Below are positions 25,856 through 34,409 of a stretch of 64,000 nt of DNA, in pieces (within the stretch, counting starts at the first letter, position 1; each line of letters opens with the position of its first letter). A model generated the notes under the pieces. The model was not told where the DNA came from. It searched no databases and saw nothing but the letters and a program-made list of their open reading frames with translations. Made by a program: the position numbers and the translations under genes. Source of the stretch: Swaminathania salitolerans (GTDB lineage: Bacteria; Pseudomonadota; Alphaproteobacteria; Acetobacterales; Acetobacteraceae); NCBI RefSeq assembly GCF_007988945.1, contig NZ_BJVC01000001.1, positions 682,001 to 746,000 on the forward strand. Direction: 5' to 3'.

Positions 25856-25990
25856 ATGAAGCGTACCTATCAACCGTCCAAGCTCGTTCGCAAGCGTCGT
25901 CACGGCTTCCGTGCTCGCATGGAAACCGTCGGTGGACGCCGCGTGATCAACAACCGCCGCGCCAAGGGCCGCAAGAAGCTCTCGGCCTGA
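25856..25990 (+). CDS. rpmH: 50S ribosomal protein L34
   Basis: A 44-codon gene encoding [18 protein letters not shown] followed by [20 protein letters not shown] and a Lys-rich end, the canonical L34 sequence. It precedes rnpA by 7 bases, the near-universal arrangement. A TTGAGGA site lies before the ATG. Confidence 0.97.
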
Positions 25991-25997
25991 GATCGTC

Positions 25998-26339
25998 TTG
26001 GCAGGGCAACCGGAGACGCTCAAGAAGCGCCCAGAGTTTCTCCGCTGTGCGGGGCGTGGGCGCAAGGTCGCGACTCCGGGTCTTGTCCTGCAGGTTCTCA
26101 AGCGGGAAGAGGCCGAACCGGCCCGTGTCGGATACACCGTCACGAAAAAAGTCGGCAACGCCGTCGTGCGTAACCGGACCCGCCGCCGCCTCAGGGCGGC
26201 CCTGCGTCAGGTGGCGCAGACCCACTCCCTCGAGGCTGTCGATCTGGTCCTGATCGGACGCGATTCGACGCGCTCCCGTCCCTTTTCCCGTCTTGTCGAT
26301 GATCTGGAGCACGCCCTCAGAAAGGGACAGGCTCTTTGA
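25998..26339 (+). CDS. rnpA: Ribonuclease P protein component
   Basis: A 113-residue basic protein. [15 protein letters not shown] and [23 protein letters not shown], with the RNR motif that contacts the RNA subunit, identify RnpA. It helps RNase P RNA mature tRNA 5' ends. The start is TTG. Its stop overlaps the yidD start by four bases (TTGA). Confidence 0.94.
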   Translation: MAGQPETLKKRPEFLRCAGRGRKVATPGLVLQVLKREEAEPARVGYTVTKKVGNAVVRNRTRRRLRAALRQVAQTHSLEAVDLVLIGRDSTRSRPFSRLVDDLEHALRKGQAL

Positions 26340-26569
26340 GAGCGCGTCCGAGGGGCGTCTTTCTCGGCTTTCTGCTGACGCTGCTTCGCTTCTACAAGCG
26401 CTATATCAGCCCGCAACTCGGTCAGAACTGCCGCTTCCATCCGGGATGCAGCACCTATGCCGAAGAGGCCCTGCGCAAGCATGGAATCGCGCGCGGCTCG
26501 TGGCTTGCCCTGCGTCGTATCCTGCGCTGTCATCCCTTTCATCGCGGTGGCTTCGATCCGGTGCCCTGA
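26336..26569 (+). CDS. yidD: Membrane protein insertion efficiency factor YidD
   Basis: A 77-residue protein with [20 protein letters not shown] then STYAEEAL and [13 protein letters not shown], the highly conserved YidD sequence with its Cys residues. It is an amphipathic membrane-associated factor thought to aid YidC-dependent insertion. TTG start, translationally coupled to rnpA. Confidence 0.93.
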   Translation: MRARPRGVFLGFLLTLLRFYKRYISPQLGQNCRFHPGCSTYAEEALRKHGIARGSWLALRRILRCHPFHRGGFDPVP

Positions 26570-26733
26570 TCCCGGTTCTCCGGCTGCATGCGAGACCGAA
26601 CAAATCGCCGAAATCGTGTCCGGGCTATTGTTTTGCGCTCGGAATTCGGTCACTTGAACCGCTGTGATTGCGGCATCGCGCCCGGAATCATGGTTACCTG
26701 TTTCATTCACCTGGAAAGACCGGCATTCGGCTG

Positions 26734-28533
26734 ATGGATATCAAGCGCATCATCGTGGCAACCTGTCTCTCGGCCGCGATCCTGATCGGCTTCGATTATT
26801 TCGTGCCGCAGCACGCGAAAGACGACGTCGAGACCCCGTCCTCATCCCAGACCCAACCGGCAAAACCGGCTCCTTCGGGCAAGATATCGGCGCTTCCCGC
26901 GCCGGTACCCGGAGGGCCTCCGGCAAATGCAACCGACATGCCCCGCAAGGATGCAGGCAAGATCGCGATCGAGGGGCCGGACGCCACGGGCGCCATCAGC
27001 CTTCGCGGCGCGCGCTTCGACAGTCTGGTTCTGACCCATTACCGGGAGACGCTCGACAAGGACAGCCCGCTGGTGCGCCTGCTCGAGCCCCAGGGCGGTC
27101 CTCAGCCGAGTTTCGTCGAGATCGGGTGGCAGGCGCCCGCCGGATCCACGATCCGCCTGCCGGATGCCGATACGGACTGGACGAGCAGCGACACGGTGCT
27201 CTCCCCCGATCATCCGGTGACCATGCAGTGGAACAACGGTCAGGGTCTCGTCTTCAGGATCGCGATCCGTCTGGATCGGCGGTATCTCTTTGCCGTGACC
27301 CAGACCGTGCAGAACGATTCCGGTCAACCGGTTGCCCTGACGCCTTTCCAGCGTGTCGAGCGCGACTACAAGCCCGTCGAGACCGGAGGCATGATCGTGC
27401 ATGAGGGGCCGCTCTCGGTGATGAACGACCGGCTCGACGAGGAAACCTACAAGACGATGCGCAAAGGGGCCACCAAGCCCGATAACGCAGCCTGGTCGGC
27501 GCAAGGTGTCGGCGGATGGGCCGGACTGACCGATCGTTACTGGCTCACGGCCGTCATTCCCGATCAGAAAGCCGCGGTGACGGCGCAGTACCGCTACATC
27601 CCCGGAAGGACGGATGGCGCCTATATCGTCGATACGCGTTCGAGCCAGCCGATCCAGATCGCGACGGGTTCCGCCGTGCAGACGGCGAGCATGGTCTTCG
27701 TCGGTGCGAAAGAGGTAAATCTGCTCGACCAGTACACCAACGATCTGCACATTCCCTATTTCTACAAGGCCGTCGATTTCGGGTGGTTCGCCTTCCTCAC
27801 GCGCCCGATGTTCCATATCCTTCACTGGCTCTACAGCCATGTCGGCAATTTCGGCATCGCCCTGCTCATCCTGACGCTCATCATCAAGCTGATCCTGTAT
27901 CCGCTCGCGACGAAGTCCTTCGCGTCCATGGCGCGCATGCGCACGCTTGCCCCGCGGATCCAGGCGATTCGCGAGCATAACAAGGGCGATCAGATGGCGC
28001 AGAACCAGCAGATCATGGCGCTCTACAAGGAGGAGGGGGTCAACCCGGCCGGAGGCTGTCTGCCGCTTCTCGTCCAGGCGCCGGTCGCGTTCTGCCTCTA
28101 CAAGGTCCTGAACATCACCATCGAGATGCGCCAGGCACCGTTCTATGGCTGGATACGCGATCTCTCCGCGCCCGATCCCACCACCATCTTCAATCTCTTC
28201 GGTCTGCTGCCGTTCAATCCTAGTTTCCTGCCCGAGATGCTTCATGTCGGTGTCTGGCCGATCCTGTTCGGCATCACGATCTGGCTGATGCAGCGTCAGA
28301 GCATGGTCAGCATGGACCCGGCCCAGCAGAAGATCATGCAGTTCATGCCGGTCATCTACACGATCTTCCTCGGGCGGCTCTCCGCAGGCATCGTCATCTA
28401 CTACACCTGGAACAACGTCCTGAGTTATGGACAGCAGAAGCTCATCCAGATGCAGATCGATCGCGGCCAGAAGGGCGGAAGCGCCGGGAAAAACGATGGC
28501 GGGAAGGGCGGCAAGGCCGTGGGCAAGTCGTGA
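26734..28533 (+). CDS. yidC: Membrane protein insertase YidC
   Basis: A 599-residue insertase. One N-terminal membrane segment (about 5-21) precedes a Pro/Gly-rich linker and a large periplasmic domain to about residue 340. The conserved core with five membrane segments then includes FGIALLILTLIIKLILYPL, MQFMPVIYTIFL and IVIYYTWNNVLS. The tail is Lys/Gly-rich, as expected for ribosome contact. The ATG at 26734 is chosen because it directly precedes the membrane anchor. Its stop overlaps engB (GTGA). Confidence 0.96.
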   Translation: MDIKRIIVATCLSAAILIGFDYFVPQHAKDDVETPSSSQTQPAKPAPSGKISALPAPVPGGPPANATDMPRKDAGKIAIEGPDATGAISLRGARFDSLVLTHYRETLDKDSPLVRLLEPQGGPQPSFVEIGWQAPAGSTIRLPDADTDWTSSDTVLSPDHPVTMQWNNGQGLVFRIAIRLDRRYLFAVTQTVQNDSGQPVALTPFQRVERDYKPVETGGMIVHEGPLSVMNDRLDEETYKTMRKGATKPDNAAWSAQGVGGWAGLTDRYWLTAVIPDQKAAVTAQYRYIPGRTDGAYIVDTRSSQPIQIATGSAVQTASMVFVGAKEVNLLDQYTNDLHIPYFYKAVDFGWFAFLTRPMFHILHWLYSHVGNFGIALLILTLIIKLILYPLATKSFASMARMRTLAPRIQAIREHNKGDQMAQNQQIMALYKEEGVNPAGGCLPLLVQAPVAFCLYKVLNITIEMRQAPFYGWIRDLSAPDPTTIFNLFGLLPFNPSFLPEMLHVGVWPILFGITIWLMQRQSMVSMDPAQQKIMQFMPVIYTIFLGRLSAGIVIYYTWNNVLSYGQQKLIQMQIDRGQKGGSAGKNDGGKGGKAVGKS

Positions 28534-29207
28534 CCTGGCAGGACGATCCCACGGTCTTTACCGAAGCGCAGATCGAGGACGGCCGTCTTCTTTTCGCCTC
28601 GGAATGCGGTTTCTTCTTCGGGGCGCAGAAGCTGGACCAGCTTCCCCCTCTCGCAGGGCCGGAAATTGCGTTTGCGGGGCGCTCGAATGTCGGGAAATCG
28701 AGCCTCATCAATGCGCTTACAGGACGCAAGAGCCTCGCACGCGCTTCTTCGGAGCCCGGGCGCACCAAGCAGCTGAACTTCTTCGATCTCGGCGGGCGGC
28801 TCGCTCTCGTCGATATGCCGGGCTACGGTTTTGCCAAGGCCGCCAAGGCGATCAAGGAAGAATGGCAGACGATGATGTTCGCCTATCTCCGCGGGCGTCC
28901 GACCCTGGCACGGGTGTTTCTGCTGCTCGATGCGCGTATCGAGCTGAAACAGGCCGATCGTGACGTCATGGACATGCTGGATCGCGCCGCCGTCCTGTTC
29001 CAGATCGTCCTGACGAAGGCAGATGCGGTCGGCCCGACGAAGCTTGCAGCCAAATCCGCCGAGGTGAGCGCGGCGATCGCAAAGCATGCCGCCGCCTATC
29101 CTCACCTAGCGGTGACGAGCAGCGAGACAGGCGCGGGAATCGAGTCATTGCGTGCCGAGATCGCCCGACTGATCCCGGCGCTGGGGACGGAAGGGAAGCC
29201 GGGATGA
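28530..29207 (+). CDS. engB: Ribosome biogenesis GTP-binding protein EngB/YsxC
   Basis: A 225-residue GTPase with G1 AGRSNVGKSSLINAL, switch I ASSEPGRTKQLNFF, G3 DMPGYGFAKA and G4 TKAD, the diagnostic EngB set. It takes part in 50S subunit assembly and perhaps division. It begins with a GTG overlapping yidC and ends with an ATGA overlap with argB. Confidence 0.95.
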   Translation: MTWQDDPTVFTEAQIEDGRLLFASECGFFFGAQKLDQLPPLAGPEIAFAGRSNVGKSSLINALTGRKSLARASSEPGRTKQLNFFDLGGRLALVDMPGYGFAKAAKAIKEEWQTMMFAYLRGRPTLARVFLLLDARIELKQADRDVMDMLDRAAVLFQIVLTKADAVGPTKLAAKSAEVSAAIAKHAAAYPHLAVTSSETGAGIESLRAEIARLIPALGTEGKPG

Positions 29208-30118
29208 TCAAGAACGTGGCCGATATCATGAATCCTGACATGAACGACGAAGGGCAGCAGCAGGCGGCCCTGCTCGCGAGCGCGCTCCCGTTCCTGCGTC
29301 GATATGCGGGCGATACGATCGTCGTCAAATATGGCGGTCACGCCATGGGCAAGGATCACCTGTCGAGCGCGTTTGGTCGCGATATTGCCCTACTCAAGCT
29401 GGTGGGCATCAATCCGATCGTCGTGCATGGCGGAGGACCGCAGATCAGCGCAATGCTCGGGCGTCTCGAGATTGCCTCCCGCTTCGTGGACGGGCTCCGC
29501 GTGACGGATCAGGCGGCCATCGACGTGATCGAAATGGTCCTCTCCGGCAGCGTCAACAAGCAGGTTGCCGATCTCATCAATCGTGCAGGGGCTCTGGCTG
29601 TCGGTATTTCGGGCAAGGATGGCGGTCTGCTCCAGGCGAAGAGACTCCTGCATCGGAGCCGCGATGCGAGTCAGGAGCCGGTGGATCTCGGTTTCGTCGG
29701 CGAGCCGGTCAAGATCGATCCGCGCGTTCTCTACTCCCTGCTCGGCTCGGGCCTGATTCCCGTCATCGCACCGATCGGCGTGGGTGAAAAAGGCGAGACC
29801 TACAACATCAATGCCGATACGGCAGCAGGAGCCATTGCGGGCAGCGTCAATGCCTCGCGTCTGCTCATGCTGACCGACGTGGCCGGTGTTCTCGATGAGA
29901 CAGGCAAGCTGATACCCGAACTGACCGCGGAAGAGGCGCAGCGCCGTATCGCCGACGGATCGATTTCAGGCGGCATGATTCCCAAGGTGGAAACCTGTCT
30001 TGCAGCGGTCAAGGCGGGCGCGAGCGCGGCGGTCATTCTCGACGGTCGCGTGCCCCATGCCTGCCTGCTCGAGCTGTTCACCCATAAGGGCTCCGGAACC
30101 CTGATCCGGGCCAGCTGA
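29204..30118 (+). CDS. argB: Acetylglutamate kinase
   Basis: A 304-residue amino-acid kinase. VVKYGGHAM (about 44-52), VVHGGGPQISAML, the substrate loop VDGLRVTD, and the nucleotide end NADTAAGAIAGSV with MLTDVAGVLD are typical. It phosphorylates N-acetylglutamate, the controlled step of arginine synthesis. Downstream lies a hairpin (about 30128-30152, without T-run) and the 15-bp tandem array. Confidence 0.96.
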   Translation: MIKNVADIMNPDMNDEGQQQAALLASALPFLRRYAGDTIVVKYGGHAMGKDHLSSAFGRDIALLKLVGINPIVVHGGGPQISAMLGRLEIASRFVDGLRVTDQAAIDVIEMVLSGSVNKQVADLINRAGALAVGISGKDGGLLQAKRLLHRSRDASQEPVDLGFVGEPVKIDPRVLYSLLGSGLIPVIAPIGVGEKGETYNINADTAAGAIAGSVNASRLLMLTDVAGVLDETGKLIPELTAEEAQRRIADGSISGGMIPKVETCLAAVKAGASAAVILDGRVPHACLLELFTHKGSGTLIRAS

Positions 30119-30211
30119 TCGGGATCACCCGATAAGATTCAGCTTATCCGGGCCGCGCGATCCGGATCGGGCGTGTCTGTATCGGGCGTCCGGCTGGAGC
30201 GCCCCCGCTTC

Positions 30212-30271
30212 TCCGGATCGGGCGTCTCCGGATCGGGCGTTTCCGGAGCGGGTGCTTCCGGGTCAGGCGTT
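30212..30271. repeat. 15-bp tandem array (4 copies) after argB
   Basis: Four head-to-tail 15-bp units, starting TCCGGATCGGGCGTC, become more diverged to the right; a fifth isolated copy is at 30161-30175. The last unit runs into the 3' end, including the stop codon, of the convergent GGDEF-like gene. There are no spacers, so it is a minisatellite, not CRISPR. Confidence 0.85.
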
Positions 30272-31291
30272 CTCGTGGGCGAAATGCCAGTCCGCATTGC
30301 GCTCCCGGGCGATCGAGAGGGCGAGGCGCGCACGCTCGAAAAACGAGTCGAGCGTATCGCTCGAGCCGGGCTCGCGCGTCACGAGGCCGATCTTGACCGA
30401 GACTCGCGGATTCGCCCCTGCCGAACAGAGATAACGCCGCCGACAGATCTGTTCCGCTCGTTCGACCGATGCAAAGCGGTCCCCGCCATCCAGCCAGAGC
30501 GTGTAGCTCTCCCGGTCGACCTGTCCGATGATATCGGTGGGGCGGATCGCACGTTGCAGGAAGGCGATGGCATCGCGGACATGGGTGATCTGGGTGATGG
30601 CATCGTCCGCTTCCACCTCGGCATCGTCACGCACATCGAGAAGCCCTGAAAAGCAGACGAGCATCAGTGTCGCCGGTAGCGTCTCACGGTCGAGCCGCGC
30701 GAGCCTCCGTTCCACCCGTTCCTTGAAAAGGGACCAGATCGGCAGATGGGTGAGGGGGTCATAGGGGAGGGAACGCAGCAAGACGCGGTAGCGGTGATCC
30801 ACCTCGATCATGGCGGCGGCCGTCTGCACGAGCGTGACCAGAACGCGACGGGCGGATTCGGCGTCTCTCGCCGGATAGCGGCGCGGAAAATAGACGATGA
30901 TGCCGATATCGCCCTGATGCCGCACCGGTGTGATGGCGCGTATGCTGAGATTGGTGCTGATCAGGTTGAAGCCGTGCGGATCGGGGTCGCTCCCTTCCGG
31001 CAAGGGGGGCCAGGCCTTGAGAAGATGCAGCTGCGAGCGCGGCGCTTCCGGAACGATCAGCGGGCCGGAACTCATGAGCACGCCCCGATCGGGCCGTGCC
31101 GTTGCACAGAAAAGCGTGAATGCGTCCTTCAGCCCGTCGGAAACCGAGACGGCCGCCCGGAGGGCCTCGAGCAGGGCAGTCTGCAACCTGATTTCCCGGG
31201 AGCGATGCCCGTTCCTGGCGTTTTGACCGATCGGAGCCGATGAGGAGAGGCTGGGAGGAGAACGCATGATCTTCGAGAAAAATGCGTTCAT
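30263..31291 (-). CDS. GAF-like protein with degenerate GGDEF domain
   Basis: A 342-residue cytoplasmic protein. Residues about 35-175 look like a GAF-type sensor (LQTALLEALRAAVSVSDG, then VLVTLVQTAAAMIEVDHRY). From about 180 a diguanylate-cyclase-like domain starts with YDPLTHLPIWSLFKERVERRL. At the position of the GGDEF loop (after IRPTDIIGQ) the sequence reads VDRESYTLWL, so the catalytic Gly-Gly-Asp/Glu-Glu-Phe is lost. The following SVKIGLVTREPG matches the next conserved block. It is therefore probably not a cyclase; a GTP- or c-di-GMP-binding or scaffold role is inference. Confidence 0.72.
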   Translation of the reverse strand: MNAFFSKIMRSPPSLSSSAPIGQNARNGHRSREIRLQTALLEALRAAVSVSDGLKDAFTLFCATARPDRGVLMSSGPLIVPEAPRSQLHLLKAWPPLPEGSDPDPHGFNLISTNLSIRAITPVRHQGDIGIIVYFPRRYPARDAESARRVLVTLVQTAAAMIEVDHRYRVLLRSLPYDPLTHLPIWSLFKERVERRLARLDRETLPATLMLVCFSGLLDVRDDAEVEADDAITQITHVRDAIAFLQRAIRPTDIIGQVDRESYTLWLDGGDRFASVERAEQICRRRYLCSAGANPRVSVKIGLVTREPGSSDTLDSFFERARLALSIARERNADWHFAHENA

Positions 31292-31572
31292 TCTGGTGGT
31301 TCCTGAAAGGATATACTGGAGTTTTTCTGCTCTCTGACCGGTCTGGCTGATGTCCGGGACCGGAACGGCGAACAGGATTCACTATAGGACCGCCAATTTA
31401 ATTACTCCTTAACGGGATGCTTTTCGGATGCTGCCCGGATCCGGGCTGGGGGGCTCCCAGAAGACCTCCCCCGGGATCTCCCCCAAGTTTCGCCTTAAGA
31501 TTCGTTGACTTCCGGGGAGGTCCTGAGCATGGTCCGCATCACTTGCGTAACCCTCTCCAAGGAAGCCTGACC
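31292..31572. promoter_or_regulatory. Divergent spacer between GGDEF-like gene and dapD
   Basis: This 281-base gap holds no gene. TTGACT (31505-31510) with CATGGT 17 bases on is a weak plus-strand promoter for dapD. A 14-bp perfect palindrome GCCCGGATCCGGGC lies near 31434-31447, and a short A+T-rich stretch near 31395-31415 may serve the minus-strand gene. Confidence 0.35.
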
Positions 31573-32403
31573 ATGCCTGGTACCGATCTGCGCCCCGTGA
31601 TCGAATCCCTCTGGGAGCGTCGCGACACGCTGAATGCCCATACCGAGGGCGAGGCGCGGGATGCGATCGAACATGTTCTCTCCGCGCTCGACGAGGGCCG
31701 TCTGCGTGTGGCCGAGCCGGGGAAGGAGGGCTGGGTGGTCCATGAATGGCTCAAGAAAGCCGTTCTTCTCTCCTTCCGTATTACCGACAGCCGCGTGGCG
31801 GAGCGTGGCTGCGGCGGTGTTCCGGGCTTCGACAAGGTGCCGCTGAAATTCGATGGCTGGGACCAGTTCCGTTTTGCAGAAGCCGGATTTCGGGCAGTGC
31901 CCGGTGCGATCGTGCGCCGCTCCGCCTATATCGCGCCCGGCGTCGTGCTGATGCCGAGCTTCGTCAATGTCGGTGCGCGCGTCGATCGCGGCACGATGGT
32001 GGATACCTGGGCCACTGTCGGCTCGTGTGCGCAGATCGGGAAGAATGTGCATATCAGCGGCGGCGCCGGGATCGGCGGCGTGCTCGAGCCACTCCAGGCC
32101 GCCCCGGTGATCATCGAGGACGATTGTTTCATCGGTGCCCGCTCCGAGGTTGCCGAGGGTGTCATCGTCGAGCGGGGATCTGTGCTCTCGATGGGGGTCT
32201 TCATCGGCGCTTCGACCAAGGTCGTCGATCGTGCCACGGGCGAGATCTTCATGGGACGCGTCCCGGCCTATTCCGTGGTCGTGCCGGGCACGCTCCCCGG
32301 CCGCACGCCCGATGCGCCGCATCTCGCCTGCGCGGTGATCGTCAAGCGCGTCGATGAGCGCACGCGCTCCAAGACGTCGATCAACGAACTCCTCCGCGAC
32401 TGA
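31573..32403 (+). CDS. dapD: 2,3,4,5-tetrahydropyridine-2,6-dicarboxylate N-succinyltransferase
   Basis: A 276-residue hexapeptide-repeat enzyme. Conserved blocks are [46 protein letters not shown] and [17 protein letters not shown]. It succinylates tetrahydrodipicolinate in the succinylase branch of lysine/diaminopimelate synthesis. The ATG at 31573 follows GGAAG; 52 in-frame codons before it are not conserved-looking. dapE follows 14 bases later. Confidence 0.96.
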   Translation: MPGTDLRPVIESLWERRDTLNAHTEGEARDAIEHVLSALDEGRLRVAEPGKEGWVVHEWLKKAVLLSFRITDSRVAERGCGGVPGFDKVPLKFDGWDQFRFAEAGFRAVPGAIVRRSAYIAPGVVLMPSFVNVGARVDRGTMVDTWATVGSCAQIGKNVHISGGAGIGGVLEPLQAAPVIIEDDCFIGARSEVAEGVIVERGSVLSMGVFIGASTKVVDRATGEIFMGRVPAYSVVVPGTLPGRTPDAPHLACAVIVKRVDERTRSKTSINELLRD

Positions 32404-32417
32404 ATCGCGACTGAACC

Positions 32418-33551
32418 GTGTCCATTGACGTCGTCGAACTCGCCCGTTCCCTGATCGCCTGCCGCTCGGTCACGCCCGCAGATGACGGCGCGCTTGCCGT
32501 TCTGGACCGGGCGCTGACGGGGCTGGGTTTCGCCACGGAACATCTTTCCTTCGGCCCCGCGGGAGAAGAGACGCCAAATCTCTTCGCCCGTCTCGGCTCG
32601 AGCGGCCCTCATCTGTGCTTTGCCGGTCATACCGACGTGGTGCCCCCCGGAGACGGCTGGTCCGCCGATCCTTTCGGAGGCACCATCCGGGACGGTCTCC
32701 TCTTCGGTCGCGGCATCGCCGATATGAAGGGGGGAATAGCTGCTTTCGTCTCGGCCGTGTCGTCTCTTCTCGCGCAGAGGCCTCTGAACGGCTCGGTGAG
32801 CCTCCTGATCACGGGCGATGAGGAAGGACCCGCGCGGCACGGCACGAAAGACGTCCTGCCGTGGATGGTGGAGCACGGGCATCGCCCGGATTTCTGCCTC
32901 GTGGGCGAACCCACGAACCCCATGCATCTCGGCGAGACGATCAAGATCGGCCGACGCGGCAGCCTCAATGCCTGCATCACCATCGAGGGGACGCAAGGCC
33001 ACGTTGCCTATCCTCATCTTGCCGATAATCCCGTGCACCGGCTCATCGCCATTCTCGGGGAGCTGACGGGCAGGGAGCTGGACCGGGGCAACGCCCATTT
33101 CTCGGCTTCGTCTCTCCAGGTCGTGAGCATCGATGTCGGCAATCCCGCCACCAATGTGATCCCGCAGAAGGCGAGCGCAGTCCTCAACATACGCTTCAAT
33201 ACCGAGCATCGGGGCGAGACCCTGCTTCGCTGGATCGAGGCCTGCGTCGAGCGTCATGCGCCGGGCAGGGGGCGTATCGAGTCCCAGATCAGCGGAGAAG
33301 CGTTTCTTACCGAACCGGCCGCTCCGGTGCGGGCGCTTCAGGACGTGATCGCGAGGCATACGGGCAATGCGGCCCTTCTCGACACCGGAGGGGGCACGTC
33401 GGATGCCCGCTTCATTACCTCCGTCTGCCCCGTTGCCGAATTCGGCCTTGTCGGCGCAACCATGCACAAGGCCGATGAATGCGTCCCCGTTGCCGATCTC
33501 GAAACGCTCGTTGGCATCTATCGTGATTTTCTGGAGGCTTTCGGCCTGTGA
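32418..33551 (+). CDS. dapE: Succinyl-diaminopimelate desuccinylase
   Basis: A 377-residue M20 metallopeptidase-fold enzyme. FAGHTDVVPPGDGW supplies the first zinc ligand and catalytic Asp, GRGIADMKGG the bridging Asp, TGDEEGPA the catalytic Glu pair, and the C-terminal MHKADECV the last His. It hydrolyses N-succinyl-LL-DAP to LL-DAP. GTG start. Its stop overlaps the next gene by four bases (GTGA). Confidence 0.95.
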   Translation: MSIDVVELARSLIACRSVTPADDGALAVLDRALTGLGFATEHLSFGPAGEETPNLFARLGSSGPHLCFAGHTDVVPPGDGWSADPFGGTIRDGLLFGRGIADMKGGIAAFVSAVSSLLAQRPLNGSVSLLITGDEEGPARHGTKDVLPWMVEHGHRPDFCLVGEPTNPMHLGETIKIGRRGSLNACITIEGTQGHVAYPHLADNPVHRLIAILGELTGRELDRGNAHFSASSLQVVSIDVGNPATNVIPQKASAVLNIRFNTEHRGETLLRWIEACVERHAPGRGRIESQISGEAFLTEPAAPVRALQDVIARHTGNAALLDTGGGTSDARFITSVCPVAEFGLVGATMHKADECVPVADLETLVGIYRDFLEAFGL

Positions 33552-34180
33552 CATCCCGTACTCCCACGCCTGACGAGACGCCCGCCGGTGCCGCAGCCCG
33601 TATCCTTCGTGGCGTCCTGCTTCTCGGGCGGGGCGACCCGCGTGGCATCGCCTCCTTCGGCTCCGGGCCGGAAGCGCTGTTATCCGCTCTCGCCCCGAGT
33701 GTGGCGCTGTGTCTCGTTACGATCCTGTCCCAGGCATTGAGGGGCTATGATGCCATCGGGGTCGTCAAGATCTTCCTGCTGATCGTGACCCTGCTGAGCC
33801 GCCTCGTCGTCTCGCAGTTCATGGCGGTGATCTGGAAGCGTGACGATCGCTGGATCCGCTACGCCACGGCGTCGCTCTGGTGCAACTGGCTTCCGATCGT
33901 GATCATGCTGTTTGCCGTCAGCCTCGTGCAGCTTCTCTCACCGGGGGCGGCATCCGGAGGCTCTGCCGTCGGCGGTGTCGTGCTCGGTGTCGAGCTTTAT
34001 GAGCTGTGGCTGAGCTGGTTCGTCGCCCGGGCCGGTCTCGAAATCGGTGGCGGCAAGGCGGCGCTGCTCATCGTTGCCGTGAATGTCTCCCTGATGCTGC
34101 TGTACGGTTTGGCGGCCCTGCTGCCGCCGCATTACAACGTGATCAGCGAGTTGCTGGCCCCCATGGGAAAACCCCACTGA
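33548..34180 (+). CDS. Unknown inner-membrane protein coupled to dapE
   Basis: A 210-residue hydrophobic protein with about five predicted membrane segments (around 45-65, 72-95, 107-130, 138-160 and 175-195). No family motif is recognised; the layout of small hydrophobic helices with short loops is compatible with a Yip1-like fold, which is a guess. It starts with GTG overlapping the dapE stop, so its translation should be coupled to lysine/DAP synthesis. No substrate or partner can be inferred beyond that context. Confidence 0.75.
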   Translation: MTSRTPTPDETPAGAAARILRGVLLLGRGDPRGIASFGSGPEALLSALAPSVALCLVTILSQALRGYDAIGVVKIFLLIVTLLSRLVVSQFMAVIWKRDDRWIRYATASLWCNWLPIVIMLFAVSLVQLLSPGAASGGSAVGGVVLGVELYELWLSWFVARAGLEIGGGKAALLIVAVNVSLMLLYGLAALLPPHYNVISELLAPMGKPH

Positions 34181-34208
34181 GGCCACGCCCCCGGCAGGGC
34201 TTCGAAGC

Positions 34209-34291
34209 GGACCCGGAATTGGCCCCGGAATTGGCTTCGACCCGTAGCCCGAACCCGTAGCCCGAACCCGCAGCCCGGACCCGTAGCCCGG
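34209..34291. repeat. 12-bp x2 and 13-bp x4 tandem repeats
   Basis: Two 12-bp units (GGACCCGGAATT, GGCCCCGGAATT at 34209-34232) are followed by four 13-bp units (ACCCGTAGCCCGA and variants at 34240-34291). They lie in the 3' spacer between the membrane-protein gene and convergent truA. No terminator is recognised in this spacer apart from possible folding of the repeats. Confidence 0.85.
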
Positions 34292-34409
34292 TTCGCGGTC
34301 CGGGAGAGAACGCGGACGCGCCAAGCCCCTCCCGGCCTTTCCGGCACATGCCTGCGCGGCGCGCCCGATGAGAGGGAGCGGGAGGCCGGATCTCTGGAAG
34401 AACGCGTCT

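Noticed and set aside
30161-30271. CRISPR array
   Set aside because: Units are 15 bp, directly adjoining, with no unique spacers and no cas genes nearby; the arrays at 34209 and 63396 fail for the same reason.
30139-30333. Minus-strand frame encoding PDPET repeats
   Set aside because: It is only the 15-bp minisatellite read in one frame and overlaps the end of a better-supported gene.
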